A stretch of DNA of 53,112 bases from a virus, in the IMG/VR virus record IMGVR_UViG_3300027859_000022, positions 1 through 53,112 of that record; one strand, given 5' to 3'. The translations under genes were made by a program, and so were the position numbers. Shown here piece after piece: positions 17,224-26,100 of this stretch. The notes below the pieces were generated by a model that searched no databases, was not told the origin of the DNA, and worked only from the letters and a program-made list of their open reading frames with translations. The first letter of the stretch is position 1; each line of letters starts with the position of its first letter.

Positions 17224-17861
17224 TGGCTACTCCAAGTTCAGGTGCCATAAGTTTAAATGAAATGCACGTTGAAGTAGGTGGTTCTTCTGGATCTACAGTA
17301 TCAATTAATGATTCCGATATAAGAGCATTAACAGGCAAAAGCTCAGGTGCTACAGCTTCTTGGAACGACTACTATGACAAAGCAAAAGATTGGAGTATCT
17401 CAATGACTGTTGGTGCAACAAATGTTTTTACTGCCGCAGGTGATTATAATGCTGAGTCAAATATAAGATATAAGGGATATAACACTACTTTTAGACCCAG
17501 CGGTACTAATTATGGTTCTATGAATGACTACGCTGACTCTGATTTTTTAGGTGGACAAACTATAGAAACTTTTAACGTATCTGGAAATAGTACAGTCACT
17601 ACGTCTCAAGCAACTACAATGTTGTTTGCGACTGACAGTTCTTCAGCACTTGTTGCGAATAATGATACTGCATTTAAAAAAGTTACTATAAACAGTAATG
17701 TTTACAACAGAAGTGATGCTACTTATACAGGTGCTTCTGGAGATAGAAGTCAATGGCAATGGGCAATAAATCAAACTGTTGCAGACGATAATACTTCTGC
17801 TCAAACTCCTTTTACTGCTCCAGGTAACTCTTGTTCTATTGTTTTTAGTAGAAACCCATGA
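17223..17861 (+). CDS. Fibre-associated protein, paralogue A (212 aa)
   Basis: The N-terminal 50 residues (GAISLNEMHVEVGG, VSINDSDIRALTG, SWNDYYD) form a short domain also found at the start of the protein at 21122. The rest is beta-rich and Ser/Thr/Asn-rich. It starts on the last base of the fibre 1 stop. Both copies directly follow an S74 fibre, so a tip or attachment protein for that fibre is likely (inference). Confidence 0.7.
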   Translation: MATPSSGAISLNEMHVEVGGSSGSTVSINDSDIRALTGKSSGATASWNDYYDKAKDWSISMTVGATNVFTAAGDYNAESNIRYKGYNTTFRPSGTNYGSMNDYADSDFLGGQTIETFNVSGNSTVTTSQATTMLFATDSSSALVANNDTAFKKVTINSNVYNRSDATYTGASGDRSQWQWAINQTVADDNTSAQTPFTAPGNSCSIVFSRNP

Positions 17862-18883
17862 GCAAAATAAAACTAGCAAAATATACAGAAGAATTTGGAA
17901 ATATAGGGATAAATCCTGACGTTGATGAAAAAGACAAACCCTTTAATAGAATATCTTTATGGGTACAAGATCCAATTACAAAACAAAATTTGCGTTATGA
18001 ATGGAACAAAACAGATAGCGGAATAATTCTTACTGAAGAAGGTGATGACACTTATGTAGAAACTAAAGATGTCGAGTATTATCAAAAATTGTGGGAAGCA
18101 AATACCTATCAAGAATTTTTAGCTCTTTCTACTTTAATACCACCTAAAGAAACAGATACTTATAACATTGAAAATAATATGGCTGTGCCAAAAAGCACCA
18201 ACACTTATGATGAAGTTTATGTAAACAAAAAATTAGTAAGAACTGATTACAATATAGGACTATGGCAATCTGATAAGTTAATAGAAGAAGTAGAAAAAGT
18301 ATTTGGCAAAGACCAAGAATGGAAGGGCAATAGATTTAATATTATTGGTACTTATCAAGAACATGATGATGCACCTTTAAGACCACCATACACGAATGTA
18401 AAAACATATAGTTGGTACAATGTTTTTACAGATGTTCCGACAGAAACATTGAATGCTTTTAAAGTTCCTGATGTGGGCTACACATACAAAGAATGGAACG
18501 CTATAAAATACAATACAGTAACAGGTAAAAAGCAATTTAAGTTGGTTATAGCAGATACGGAACATACAAGTAATTATCAAAAGCACCCTAACACTTTTAT
18601 ACCAAGACCTGAAGTTCCTGTTTATGCACCATCAACTTTCTTTTTTGCAAAAATTTTTAATGAAGATGGTACAGAAGCAGATGAGTATGACGTTTTCTTT
18701 ACAACCACTAAAGATATTATGAAAGAATTTTGTAAAGAAAAAAATTTAAATTTTCCTGTTCCTGAAAACAGAGAAGATGATTTTATTTGGATATACGGCT
18801 TAGTTTATGATAAAAAAACTTTAGAAATTAAACAGGTAAAAGGCTATATTCGTTATCCTACAGACCAAGGCGAATGGCTATAA
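17858..18883 (+). CDS. Unknown tail-region protein (341 aa)
   Basis: 341 residues rich in aromatic and charged residues, with KLAKYTEEFGNIGINPDVDE, TYSWYNVFTDVPTETL and DDFIWIYGLVYDKK blocks. The start overlaps the previous gene (ATGA). I do not recognise a family; no transmembrane segment or catalytic motif is evident. It lies between fibre-type proteins and could be a fibre connector or receptor-binding accessory. Confidence 0.65.
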   Translation: MSKIKLAKYTEEFGNIGINPDVDEKDKPFNRISLWVQDPITKQNLRYEWNKTDSGIILTEEGDDTYVETKDVEYYQKLWEANTYQEFLALSTLIPPKETDTYNIENNMAVPKSTNTYDEVYVNKKLVRTDYNIGLWQSDKLIEEVEKVFGKDQEWKGNRFNIIGTYQEHDDAPLRPPYTNVKTYSWYNVFTDVPTETLNAFKVPDVGYTYKEWNAIKYNTVTGKKQFKLVIADTEHTSNYQKHPNTFIPRPEVPVYAPSTFFFAKIFNEDGTEADEYDVFFTTTKDIMKEFCKEKNLNFPVPENREDDFIWIYGLVYDKKTLEIKQVKGYIRYPTDQGEWL

Positions 18884-18978
18884 AGTTAGACACAAAAAAA
18901 ATAGACAAAAAATTCTACAAAAAAGTAGAAGAAGAAAAAAAATTACGCAAGGAATTTAGAAAAAAATTTTATAATTAA
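18874..18978 (+). CDS. Possible lysine-rich micro-protein (34 aa)
   Basis: A 34-residue ORF that begins inside the end of the preceding gene and ends two bases before the next ATG, so it spans the whole gap. The product is over a third Lys, with a KKVEEEKKLRKEF helix. It is either a coupled micro-gene or a chance ORF in A-rich DNA; there is no clear ribosome site. Confidence 0.35.
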   Translation: MAIKLDTKKIDKKFYKKVEEEKKLRKEFRKKFYN

Positions 18979-18980
18979 TT

Positions 18981-19946
18981 ATGTTTGGTAATAGTGCATT
19001 TGCAGAAACTCCTTTCGCAGCTCTTGGAGGGGTTGACGGAAGTGTAAGTGTAAGTTTAACTGGTCAAGCTGGCACAAGTGCTGTTGGCTCTTTTACTTTT
19101 ATAGCAAAAGCAAATGTAACTCCTAGTTCTCAAGTTGGTACATCAGCTTTAGGTTCAATTACATCTATTGCTAAAGCTATAACTTCTATAAGCGGAAATT
19201 CATCAACAAGTTCATTAGGCACTATTTCAACAGATGCTGAAGCAAATGTAACTCCAAGCGGTCAATCAATAACAAGTGCAGTAAGTAGTGTAGGTGTAAA
19301 TGGAAGTGTTGTTGCAGTTTTACCAAGTGTTTCAGCAAATGTTGGCTCTGTAAGTGTAAGCATTACGGCAAAAGCAAATGTTTCAATACCTTTGGCTGAT
19401 GAAGGAGAATCTGCTTTAGGTAGCGTTGCTACTATATCTAAATCTAATGTTACTCCAACTACTTTAGTAGCTACTGCAAATGTAGGATCTACAACTCAAA
19501 AAGGTTTTGCAAATACAAATTTATCAAGCCAAATTGGCACAACATCTTTAGGAACGCCTAGTACTTCTATAAGTATTTCAGTTTCTTTAAGCGGAGTTGC
19601 TGCAACAAGCTCTGTAGGAACAGTTACTCAAAAATCATCAAATAAAGTATCTGTATCAGGTTTAACTGCAACTGGCTCACTTGGATTACCAACTTTTATA
19701 GGTAAAGCTAATATTTCTGTTGTTGGGGTACAATCTATTGGTTCTGTAGGTACAGTATTAGTTTGGTCAGATGTAAATCAAAGTCAAAGCTCTAATTTTA
19801 ATCAAACTACTAATACTCAAACACCTAGTTGGTCAGGTACAAGTGAAGATCAAAGTTCCAACTTTAGTCAAACTACTAGCACACAAACACCTAGTTGGTC
19901 GGATGTAAATGATTCAGAAACGCCTTCTTGGGAAGAAGTAGCTTAA
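18981..19946 (+). CDS. Repeat-rich tail protein (321 aa)
   Basis: After an N terminus MFGNSAFAETPFAALG, the protein consists of about ten beta-type units of 20-27 residues with a common core 'T-S-x-LGS-x-x-x-x-A-KANVTPS'. The C terminus has two units ending TQTPSWS plus a third short one (ETPSWEEVA). It is almost free of Cys and rich in Ser, Thr and Val, as in adhesin-like fibre shafts. It sits between the two fibre modules; a fibre or appendage protein is inferred. Confidence 0.72.
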   Translation: MFGNSAFAETPFAALGGVDGSVSVSLTGQAGTSAVGSFTFIAKANVTPSSQVGTSALGSITSIAKAITSISGNSSTSSLGTISTDAEANVTPSGQSITSAVSSVGVNGSVVAVLPSVSANVGSVSVSITAKANVSIPLADEGESALGSVATISKSNVTPTTLVATANVGSTTQKGFANTNLSSQIGTTSLGTPSTSISISVSLSGVAATSSVGTVTQKSSNKVSVSGLTATGSLGLPTFIGKANISVVGVQSIGSVGTVLVWSDVNQSQSSNFNQTTNTQTPSWSGTSEDQSSNFSQTTSTQTPSWSDVNDSETPSWEEVA

Positions 19947-19983
19947 AAACAATAATTTAATTATAATTTAACAGAGGTTAAAA

Positions 19984-21138
19984 ATGGCTAGTTCATACGA
20001 AAACGATTTAAGATTGGAGGAAATGGGTACAGGAGAACAAATTGGTTCTTGGGGTACTACAACAAATACAAATTTAAGTCTGATTGCAGAGGCTTTTTCT
20101 TATCAAACAGAGGCAACTTTTAGTTCAGATGCAGATGTAACTGCAACAATAGCTGATGGAGCTTCAGATAAAGCTAGAGCTTTTTATTTAAAAGTTACAT
20201 CTTCAGGCAGTTTGTCTGCAACTAGAACTTTAACAATAGCTCCAAATACGCTGTCTAAAGTAATTTTTATTGAGAATGCCACTACAGGATCTCAATCTAT
20301 AAATATATCTCAAGGATCAGGTGCAAATGTAACTGTTGGTAATGGTCTTACAAAAGCATGTATTTTAGACGGAGGTGGTTCAGGTGCTGTAGTTTATGAT
20401 ATGTTTGATAAAATTGATTTAGGTGCTAATGCTAAATTAAATGGTGGAGATTTTGGTGTTACTGCATCTTCAACAACAACTTTTACCAATAAAACTTTTG
20501 ATGCAGACGCAACGGGTAATAGCTTAACTAATGTGGAAGATGCCAATATTAAATCAGGTGCTGCAATAGATGCTACTAAAATAGCAGATGGTTCAGTAAC
20601 AAGTACAGAGTTTCAATATATCAATACACTTTCATCTAACGCACAAACTCAAATAAATGCAAAATTAAGTAATACTGTTGATACTTATGCAACTTCAAGT
20701 GAAGGTGATGAAAGATTTTATTTTGCCAATAGTGGTGAAACTTATTACAAAGCAGATGGCAGTCATATTTTTAGGAATGCTTCAAATGCTAACATGGCTA
20801 CTATTGACACTAGCGGTAATTTTGTAGCTACAGGTAATGTTTCTGCTTATTCTGATTTAGCACTCAAAGAAGATATTTACCAAATTGAAAATGCCTTAGA
20901 AAAAGTAAAAAAATTAAGAGGTGTACATTTTACTCGTAAGTCCGACAATACAAAAGAAATTGGAGTTGTAGCTAACGAAGTAGAAAAAGTAATTCCAGAG
21001 CTAGTAGATGAACATCAAGATAAAGATTTAGGTGTAGTAAAAACTATGAAGTATGCAAATACTGTTGGTTTGTTAATTGAAGCGGTAAAAGATTTAAGCA
21101 AACAAGTAGAAGAATTAAAAAATGTCTCTAGCGACTAG
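19984..21138 (+). CDS. Tail fibre with S74 intramolecular chaperone (fibre 2)
   Basis: 384 residues. The N-terminal 140 residues (ENDLRLEEMGTGEQIGSWGTTTN, then beta repeats to GAVVYDMFDKIDLG) match a fibre N-terminal domain I recall from many marine phages, probably the virion attachment part. Residues 290-384 are an S74-type chaperone (SDLALKEDI, GVVANEVEKVIPELV, YANTVGLLIEAVKDL) ending in a coiled coil. The SD-x-x-LKE start differs slightly from the usual RLK motif. A second fibre implies a branched or two-receptor system (inference). Confidence 0.85.
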   Translation: MASSYENDLRLEEMGTGEQIGSWGTTTNTNLSLIAEAFSYQTEATFSSDADVTATIADGASDKARAFYLKVTSSGSLSATRTLTIAPNTLSKVIFIENATTGSQSINISQGSGANVTVGNGLTKACILDGGGSGAVVYDMFDKIDLGANAKLNGGDFGVTASSTTTFTNKTFDADATGNSLTNVEDANIKSGAAIDATKIADGSVTSTEFQYINTLSSNAQTQINAKLSNTVDTYATSSEGDERFYFANSGETYYKADGSHIFRNASNANMATIDTSGNFVATGNVSAYSDLALKEDIYQIENALEKVKKLRGVHFTRKSDNTKEIGVVANEVEKVIPELVDEHQDKDLGVVKTMKYANTVGLLIEAVKDLSKQVEELKNVSSD

Positions 21139-21841
21139 CGGTTTAATAACTCTTGACCAAATACATCAAGAAGCAGGTGGTACAACCACAACGGCTTGTT
21201 CTATAAACGACCAAGACATAAGAAATTTATATGAAGCTCCTGGCAAAACTATAAATAACACTCAAGGAACTGCAATAGATTTTGGAGATTTTCATGGAGC
21301 TTCTAATGATCCAAGAATAAGCTTAACTGGCTCTCCAAGTTTAAATGGAACTTTAACTATTAACGAAAATTATCAAACAACTTACATAGTTAATAGCCAA
21401 ATAACTACAAGGTATAACGGGTTTGTTGCTAGTAGCTATGGTTCTTCAGGAAGCTCTGGAGGTGGCACAAAAGGAGCTTGGTTAAATGGTTCTGAAACTT
21501 GGATGAATGTAGGAGTGGAAGCTTTTTACTGTTATAGCACTCCATACGTTCTTGGTATGTTTAATCCTAATAATACTTATAGTTTTGTAATAGATAAGCC
21601 TGTTTTTAACTCTGGTTGGACTTCTATTTCTTTATATCATCCTTACAGTAATTATAGCAATCCTTATGTATTTACAAGAGCTTCTGCAAGTTATTCTTAT
21701 ACTCAATCGCAAACAGGAGTTACAATTTGGAGTTGGATATTAAATGCTGACCAATCCTCCGCTTCTAATAACTTATTACTTGGCTCTCCTAGAACTAATG
21801 CTCTTCAAGGGACAAGCTATCAAACTTTAGTAATAGCATGA
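21122..21841 (+). CDS. Fibre-associated protein, paralogue B (239 aa)
   Basis: Residues 5-55 (GLITLDQIHQEAGG, CSINDQDIRNLYE, DFGDFHGAS) align with the N terminus of the protein at 17223. The remaining 180 residues are Ser/Tyr/Asn-rich beta sequence unlike paralogue A, as if a conserved anchor carries different tips. It overlaps fibre 2 by 17 bases. Confidence 0.7.
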   Translation: MSLATSGLITLDQIHQEAGGTTTTACSINDQDIRNLYEAPGKTINNTQGTAIDFGDFHGASNDPRISLTGSPSLNGTLTINENYQTTYIVNSQITTRYNGFVASSYGSSGSSGGGTKGAWLNGSETWMNVGVEAFYCYSTPYVLGMFNPNNTYSFVIDKPVFNSGWTSISLYHPYSNYSNPYVFTRASASYSYTQSQTGVTIWSWILNADQSSASNNLLLGSPRTNALQGTSYQTLVIA

Positions 21842-21857
21842 TATATTAGGAGGTATT

Positions 21858-21992
21858 ATGGAAATTATTATTTGGATAGGTCTATCTTTAATTATTGCAA
21901 AAGCTTTATTAAAAGCTGTAAGACCTGATATAAATAGATATGTAAACAATAAAACTAAAGACTATTGGAATAGTTTAAAGGATTATTTTTAA
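21858..21992 (+). CDS. Small membrane protein before the lysis genes (44 aa)
   Basis: A 44-residue ORF with a strong AGGAGG site (21849-21854). Residues 2-19 are hydrophobic (EIIIWIGLSLIIAKALL), followed by a charged tail. Its stop shares a base with the next gene. Its place before the holin-like and lysozyme genes suggests a lysis role such as holin, pinholin or antiholin (inference). Confidence 0.65.
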   Translation: MEIIIWIGLSLIIAKALLKAVRPDINRYVNNKTKDYWNSLKDYF

Positions 21993-22201
21993 TGTCAAGA
22001 TCTACAGTAAACGAAGTTGACAAAAGGCTTTCAGCACATGAAGCTGCTTGTGAACAGCGTTGGCGAGAAAATTGGAGAAGATTGGAAAATATTGAAAATG
22101 GCATAATGTCTTTAAACAAACTGATTAGAAACAGTTTAATCTTTTCTCTTACTATATTTTTGGGAATTACAGGATTTCTAACAAAATTTATCTTTTTTTA
22201 A
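21992..22201 (+). CDS. Holin-like protein, C-terminal membrane segment (69 aa)
   Basis: Residues 1-45 are a charged helix (VDKRLSAHEAACEQRWRENWRRLENIENG); residues 47-69 are a hydrophobic membrane segment (NSLIFSLTIFLGITGFLT). This 'CEQRW...R' helix plus one membrane span is a pattern I recall from small proteins next to endolysins in marine phages. The lysozyme starts at the next base after its stop. Holin or lysis regulator, by position. Confidence 0.65.
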   Translation: MSRSTVNEVDKRLSAHEAACEQRWRENWRRLENIENGIMSLNKLIRNSLIFSLTIFLGITGFLTKFIFF

Positions 22202-22624
22202 ATGCAAGAACTTTTAAATCTGTTAAAGCTTCACGAAGGCTTTGTAAGCCATTGTTATGATTGTAGTGAAGGCTACAAAACTATTGGGTTTGGCAGACTT
22301 ATTGATAAAAAACTAGGCGGAGGTATTACGGAAGAGGAAGCAGAGTATTTACTCAAAAATGATGTAAATAAATCTGTAGTTGTTTTACAAAATAAATTAG
22401 ATTTTTTTTCAGAACTATCAGAAGTAAGAAAAACTGTTTTAATTGATATGTATTTTAATATGGGGAACAGATTGTTTAAATTTGAAAAGACACTTGAGCA
22501 TATTAAAAACAAAAATTTTACTAAAGCCGCAGAAGAAATGTTGAACAGCAGATGGGCTGGCCAAGTTGGTCAAAGAGCTGTAAGGCTTTCAGAAATGATG
22601 GAGTCTGATGAATACCCTTTTTGA
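22202..22624 (+). CDS. Endolysin, T4-type lysozyme (GH24)
   Basis: Peptidoglycan muramidase of 140 residues. The catalytic triad is in register with T4 lysozyme: E12 (LHEGF), D20 (CYDC) and T27 (YKTIGFG). The C-terminal half has DMYFNMG and RWAGQVGQRAVRLSEMM, as in GH24. No signal peptide, so export to the cell wall needs a holin. It directly follows two small membrane proteins in a lysis cassette. Confidence 0.92.
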   Translation: MQELLNLLKLHEGFVSHCYDCSEGYKTIGFGRLIDKKLGGGITEEEAEYLLKNDVNKSVVVLQNKLDFFSELSEVRKTVLIDMYFNMGNRLFKFEKTLEHIKNKNFTKAAEEMLNSRWAGQVGQRAVRLSEMMESDEYPF

Positions 22625-22626
22625 AT

Positions 22627-23058
22627 ATGACTCGCCAAACAGAACGGATTGGAAGATCAGGCGAATACGCAGTCGCTAGTTTTTTAAGTTTAGAAAGCGA
22701 TACCGTTCATGTCTTACCACATGGTAGTCACGCTGACATAATATTTGAAATAAATGACATTATGTACAAATGCCAAGTAAAAACTTGTTCTAAAAAGAAA
22801 ATGTGTCATAAAACTCACAAAAGAGTAAATTGGTGTTTTGACATGCGTAGAGGGGCTAATACAAAGCTTAGAGATTATAAAAAAGGTATGGTTGACCTTT
22901 ATGCTTTTTATTGTTTGGAATACAATACAATAGTATTTAAAATTTTTAAGGATGGCAAAAGAACAAAAATAACTTTTAAAGACTTTCTTATGAAAAACAT
23001 AAATTCTAAAGAAAGTTTGTATGATGCTCTTGATAAAATAAAAAATGGCTTTAATTAA
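22627..23058 (+). CDS. PD-(D/E)XK-type nuclease, Holliday-resolvase-like
   Basis: 143 residues from ATG 22627; a TTG six bases upstream overlaps the lysozyme stop and is less likely. The N terminus has GRSGEYAVASFL (E13), then HADIIFEI (D37) and CQVKT (Q50, K52), an E-D-(E/Q)xK arrangement as in resolvase-like nucleases. Q replaces the usual E of the last pair, which some family members also show. The 3' end overlaps the tail hub gene by 14 bases. It may trim DNA branches before packaging or attack host DNA. Confidence 0.65.
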   Translation: MTRQTERIGRSGEYAVASFLSLESDTVHVLPHGSHADIIFEINDIMYKCQVKTCSKKKMCHKTHKRVNWCFDMRRGANTKLRDYKKGMVDLYAFYCLEYNTIVFKIFKDGKRTKITFKDFLMKNINSKESLYDALDKIKNGFN

Positions 23059-24907
23059 GTATAAATTCAAACCTGGTATAAATAGAGAAGGAACTTCTTA
23101 TTCTAATGAAGGGGGTTGGTTTGATTGTAATTTAGTTAGATTTAGAATGGGATTACCTGAAAAATTTGGTGGTTGGGCTAAATTAGTAACTTCTACCTTC
23201 AAAGGTACTGCACGTTCTCTATTTAATTGGATTGCTCTTGATGGTGCTAGATATTTAGGGATAGGAACGCATTTAAAATTTTATATACAATCAGGATCTT
23301 CTTTTCACGATATTACACCTATAAGAAAAACTGTATCAGGAAGTATAACCTTTACCAAAACAACTAATGGTTCTAGTTCGATAAAAGTAACTGATGCTGG
23401 ACATGGTGCTAACCCTGGAGATTTTGTAACTTATAGTGGTGCAAGTACCTTGGGTGGAAACATAACCGCAGCAGTTTTAAATCAAGAGTATCAAATACAG
23501 TCTATTTCAACTGCAAACGGTAATGAATATTTTATAAATGCAGTTGATACAAGTGGCAACGCTGTAACAGCTAATTCAAGTGACAACACTAGCGGAAGTG
23601 CAAATGCTGAATACCAAATTATAACAGGCTTGGATGTTTTTGTAGAAGGTACTGGTTGGGGTTCTGGTGCTTGGAGTGCAGGTGGTTGGGGATCATCTAG
23701 TCCTCTTTCTGCTTCAAACCAATTAAGAATTTGGTCGCAAGATAACTACGGAGAAGATTTAGTTATGGGCGTTAGAGGAGGAGGTATTTTTAGATGGGAT
23801 GAATCTTCTGGTACAAACACAAGAGCTGTTGAATTAAGTTCAATTACTGGAGCAAATTTAGTTCCAACTAAATGTATTAAAGTTTTAACTTCTGAAACGA
23901 ATAGACACTTAATAGTTTTAGGAGCAGATCCTATAAGTTCAGGAGTTCGTACAGGTGCTTTAGATCCTATGTTAGTTGCCTTTTCTTCTTCAGAAGATTT
24001 GTTAGATTTTGAGCCAAGAACAACAAATACCGCAGGTAGTGTAAGACTTTCGTCAGGTTCTCAGATTGTTGGTGGGATAAAAGCTAGACAAGAAGTTGTT
24101 ATTTTTACTGATACTTCAATTTACAGTATGACAAATATAGGGCCGCCTTTGGTTTTTGCTATTAATCTAATTGATGAAGCTGCTGGATTAATAGGCCCTA
24201 ACGCTTGTGTAAATGGCCCAGAGGGTGTTTATTTTATGGGTAAAGATGCTTTTTATGTTTATAAAGGAGCAGTTAGCGAATTACCTTGTACCGTAAAAAA
24301 TTATGTTTTTTCAGATTTTAATACAGCACAAGCATACAAGACTTTTGCTTTTACTAATAAACAACATTCTGAAATAGGTTGGTTCTATCCTAGTAGCTCC
24401 TCTCAAGAAAACGATAGGTATGTTATTTACAACTACCAAGAAGCAGTTTGGTATTATGGGCAGCTTACTAGAACATGTTGGTTAGATACAGGAGTTGTAT
24501 CTTATCCACAAGCTACTGCTAATAATTACTTATATCAGCACGAAGTTGGGTTTAATGATGATGGTAGTGAAATGCAAAATGTATTTATTGAGTCTGGTGA
24601 TTTAGATATACAAGATGGAGAAAACTTTTCTTTTTTAAAAAGGCTAGTACCTGATGTCAAGTTTCTTACAAGCGATAGTTCAACTAATGTAAATATAGAA
24701 ACTAAGGTTAGAAACTTTCCTGGCGACAGTCTTTCTTCTGTAGCAACTTCAACTATCAGCCCAACTACAAAACAATCCCATATAAGAGGCAGAGGGAGGC
24801 AAGTGGTTTTTAAAATTAAATCAAATGATGGTGATTCAGGAAATGATGGAGTTGGATGGAGATTAGGAGATACTAGATTAGACATACAGCCTGATGGCAG
24901 AAGATAA
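23045..24907 (+). CDS. Tail hub / DNA stabilisation protein, P22 gp10-like
   Basis: 620 residues, beta-rich, starting ALIKYKFKPGINREGTSYSNEGGWFDCNLVRFR, a start typical of podovirus hub proteins of the P22 gp10 type, which plug the tail below the adaptors. Later blocks include GPPLVFAINLIDEAAGLIGPNA and RYVIYNYQEAVWYYG. The C-terminal 80 residues (RGRGRQVVFKIKS...GWRLGDTRLDIQPDGRR) are also characteristic. With two adaptor genes upstream this supports a short-tailed morphology. Confidence 0.78.
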   Translation: MALIKYKFKPGINREGTSYSNEGGWFDCNLVRFRMGLPEKFGGWAKLVTSTFKGTARSLFNWIALDGARYLGIGTHLKFYIQSGSSFHDITPIRKTVSGSITFTKTTNGSSSIKVTDAGHGANPGDFVTYSGASTLGGNITAAVLNQEYQIQSISTANGNEYFINAVDTSGNAVTANSSDNTSGSANAEYQIITGLDVFVEGTGWGSGAWSAGGWGSSSPLSASNQLRIWSQDNYGEDLVMGVRGGGIFRWDESSGTNTRAVELSSITGANLVPTKCIKVLTSETNRHLIVLGADPISSGVRTGALDPMLVAFSSSEDLLDFEPRTTNTAGSVRLSSGSQIVGGIKARQEVVIFTDTSIYSMTNIGPPLVFAINLIDEAAGLIGPNACVNGPEGVYFMGKDAFYVYKGAVSELPCTVKNYVFSDFNTAQAYKTFAFTNKQHSEIGWFYPSSSSQENDRYVIYNYQEAVWYYGQLTRTCWLDTGVVSYPQATANNYLYQHEVGFNDDGSEMQNVFIESGDLDIQDGENFSFLKRLVPDVKFLTSDSSTNVNIETKVRNFPGDSLSSVATSTISPTTKQSHIRGRGRQVVFKIKSNDGDSGNDGVGWRLGDTRLDIQPDGRR

Positions 24908-25296
24908 TGTCCAGATTATTAAAAACAGCTTTGCCTTTTGCTACAACAGAAGTTTCTCCACAACTTTATAATAGATTAGTAAGAATACTTGAGTTAAATG
25001 TAGGTAGCTTTGATCCTGATAGGACACCACACTTCACACAAACTGAATTAAATACTTTAGATTTTCAAGAAGGTGATGTAATATGGAATACAACTGTTGG
25101 CTCTTTACAAGCTTATTTAGGCAACAGATTTGTTCAGTTAACAGAACCAACTGTAAAAAGTGCTGGTTTTGAACTGCTTGGCTCAGTAGGTACGTTGAAA
25201 ACAACTGTAAAAAGTTCTGGTTTTGTACTGCTTGGCTCAGTAGGTACGTTAAAAATAGACGTAAAACTTAGTGGTGGTATTAAAATAGAGTTGTAG
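24907..25296 (+). CDS. Small tail protein with C-terminal duplicated repeat (129 aa)
   Basis: The N-terminal 80 residues (LLKTALPFATTEVSPQLYNRLVRILELNVG...LGNRFVQLTEP) are a unit I recall beside hub genes in marine phages. The C terminus carries two 18-residue copies of TVKS-GF-LLGSVGTLK. The same LGSVGT core occurs in the proteins at 12820 and 18981. It starts on the last base of the hub stop. Probably structural. Confidence 0.66.
   Translation: MSRLLKTALPFATTEVSPQLYNRLVRILELNVGSFDPDRTPHFTQTELNTLDFQEGDVIWNTTVGSLQAYLGNRFVQLTEPTVKSAGFELLGSVGTLKTTVKSSGFVLLGSVGTLKIDVKLSGGIKIEL
25150..25257 (+). repeat. 54-bp tandem duplication in coding sequence
   Basis: Copies at 25150-25203 and 25204-25257 differ at four positions. 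The length is a multiple of three, so the frame is kept. A recent in-frame duplication. Confidence 0.88.
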
Positions 25297-25326
25297 CCCC
25301 ACTATTGCTTATAATAAAATAACAAG

Positions 25327-26100
25327 ATGAATGAACAAATAACTGGTCTTGCAAGTTTAGGAAGATACGAAGATAACAGAATAGCACACGTTGCTGATGG
25401 GGAAATGATTGTTCCACCATTAGCTATTTCTTTAGCTACGAGAAGGCAAATATTCAGAGACATGTTAAATCAGGGCATTAACCCTGCTAATTATATTGTG
25501 GGTAGCTCTATGGGTATCAACCCTAATTCAGGATTGCCAGAGTTTTTTTTAAAAAAACTTGTAAAAAAAATAATAAAACCAGTAAAAAAAGTAGTTAAAT
25601 TTCAAACAGGATTAGTAAAAAAAGTAGTCAAAAGTAAATTATTTAAAAAATTAGCACCTTATGCAGGAATAATAGCAGCTCCTTTTACAGGAGGATTATC
25701 TGCAGCTTTAATTGGAGGTCTAGGTGGTTTAGCCTCAGGTAAAGGTTTGAAAGGTGGAATTATGGGAGCTCTTGGAGGATTTGGTGCTAGTGCTGCTTTA
25801 GGAAAATTAGGACTTACAGCTTCTGCTATTAAAGGGGCTGGTGGATTAGGTGCTGCTTTAAAAGCCGTTCCTGCTAAATTAGGATTAGGTAGTGGTGGTA
25901 TTAAAAGTTTATTTGCAGGTAAAGGCGGTTTTAGTAGTCTTTTAGGAGGAGGAAGCGGTACAGGAGGTTTTAGTAGTCTTTTAGGAGGAGGAAGCGGTAC
26001 AGGAGGTTTTAGTAGTCTTTTAGGAGATATCAAGTTTACTTGGATCAAGTCAAAGCCCTCTTATGACATTAGCAAAAAGTGCAATATCAGGAGATTCTAA
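25327..26100 (+). CDS. Internal virion or tail protein, N-terminal half (frame broken near its end)
   Basis: Residues 1-60 (ITGLASLGRYEDNRIAHVADGEMIVPP) match the N terminus of a marine phage protein whose C terminus normally ends with the GPGTGTSDDIPAMLSDGEFV block. Here that block is in the next frame, in the gene at 26063. Residues 70-110 are Lys-rich and 110-195 are Gly/Ala-rich hydrophobic. Three copies of a 13-residue repeat (GGFSSLLGGGSGT) follow. The last 26 residues look non-native, and the +1 frame continues the repeat. It is probably one gene split by an indel or a programmed shift. Confidence 0.62.
   Translation: MNEQITGLASLGRYEDNRIAHVADGEMIVPPLAISLATRRQIFRDMLNQGINPANYIVGSSMGINPNSGLPEFFLKKLVKKIIKPVKKVVKFQTGLVKKVVKSKLFKKLAPYAGIIAAPFTGGLSAALIGGLGGLASGKGLKGGIMGALGGFGASAALGKLGLTASAIKGAGGLGAALKAVPAKLGLGSGGIKSLFAGKGGFSSLLGGGSGTGGFSSLLGGGSGTGGFSSLLGDIKFTWIKSKPSYDISKKCNIRRF
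25924..26025 (+). repeat. 39-bp coding tandem repeat (2.6 copies)
   Basis: Units begin at 25924, 25963 and 26002, each coding GGFSSLLGGGSGT; the third is partial and runs into the frame break. Confidence 0.9.

Noticed and set aside
25659-26048. 129-residue Pro-rich ORF on the - strand
   Set aside because: Antisense of the Gly-rich repeats of the virion gene at 25327.
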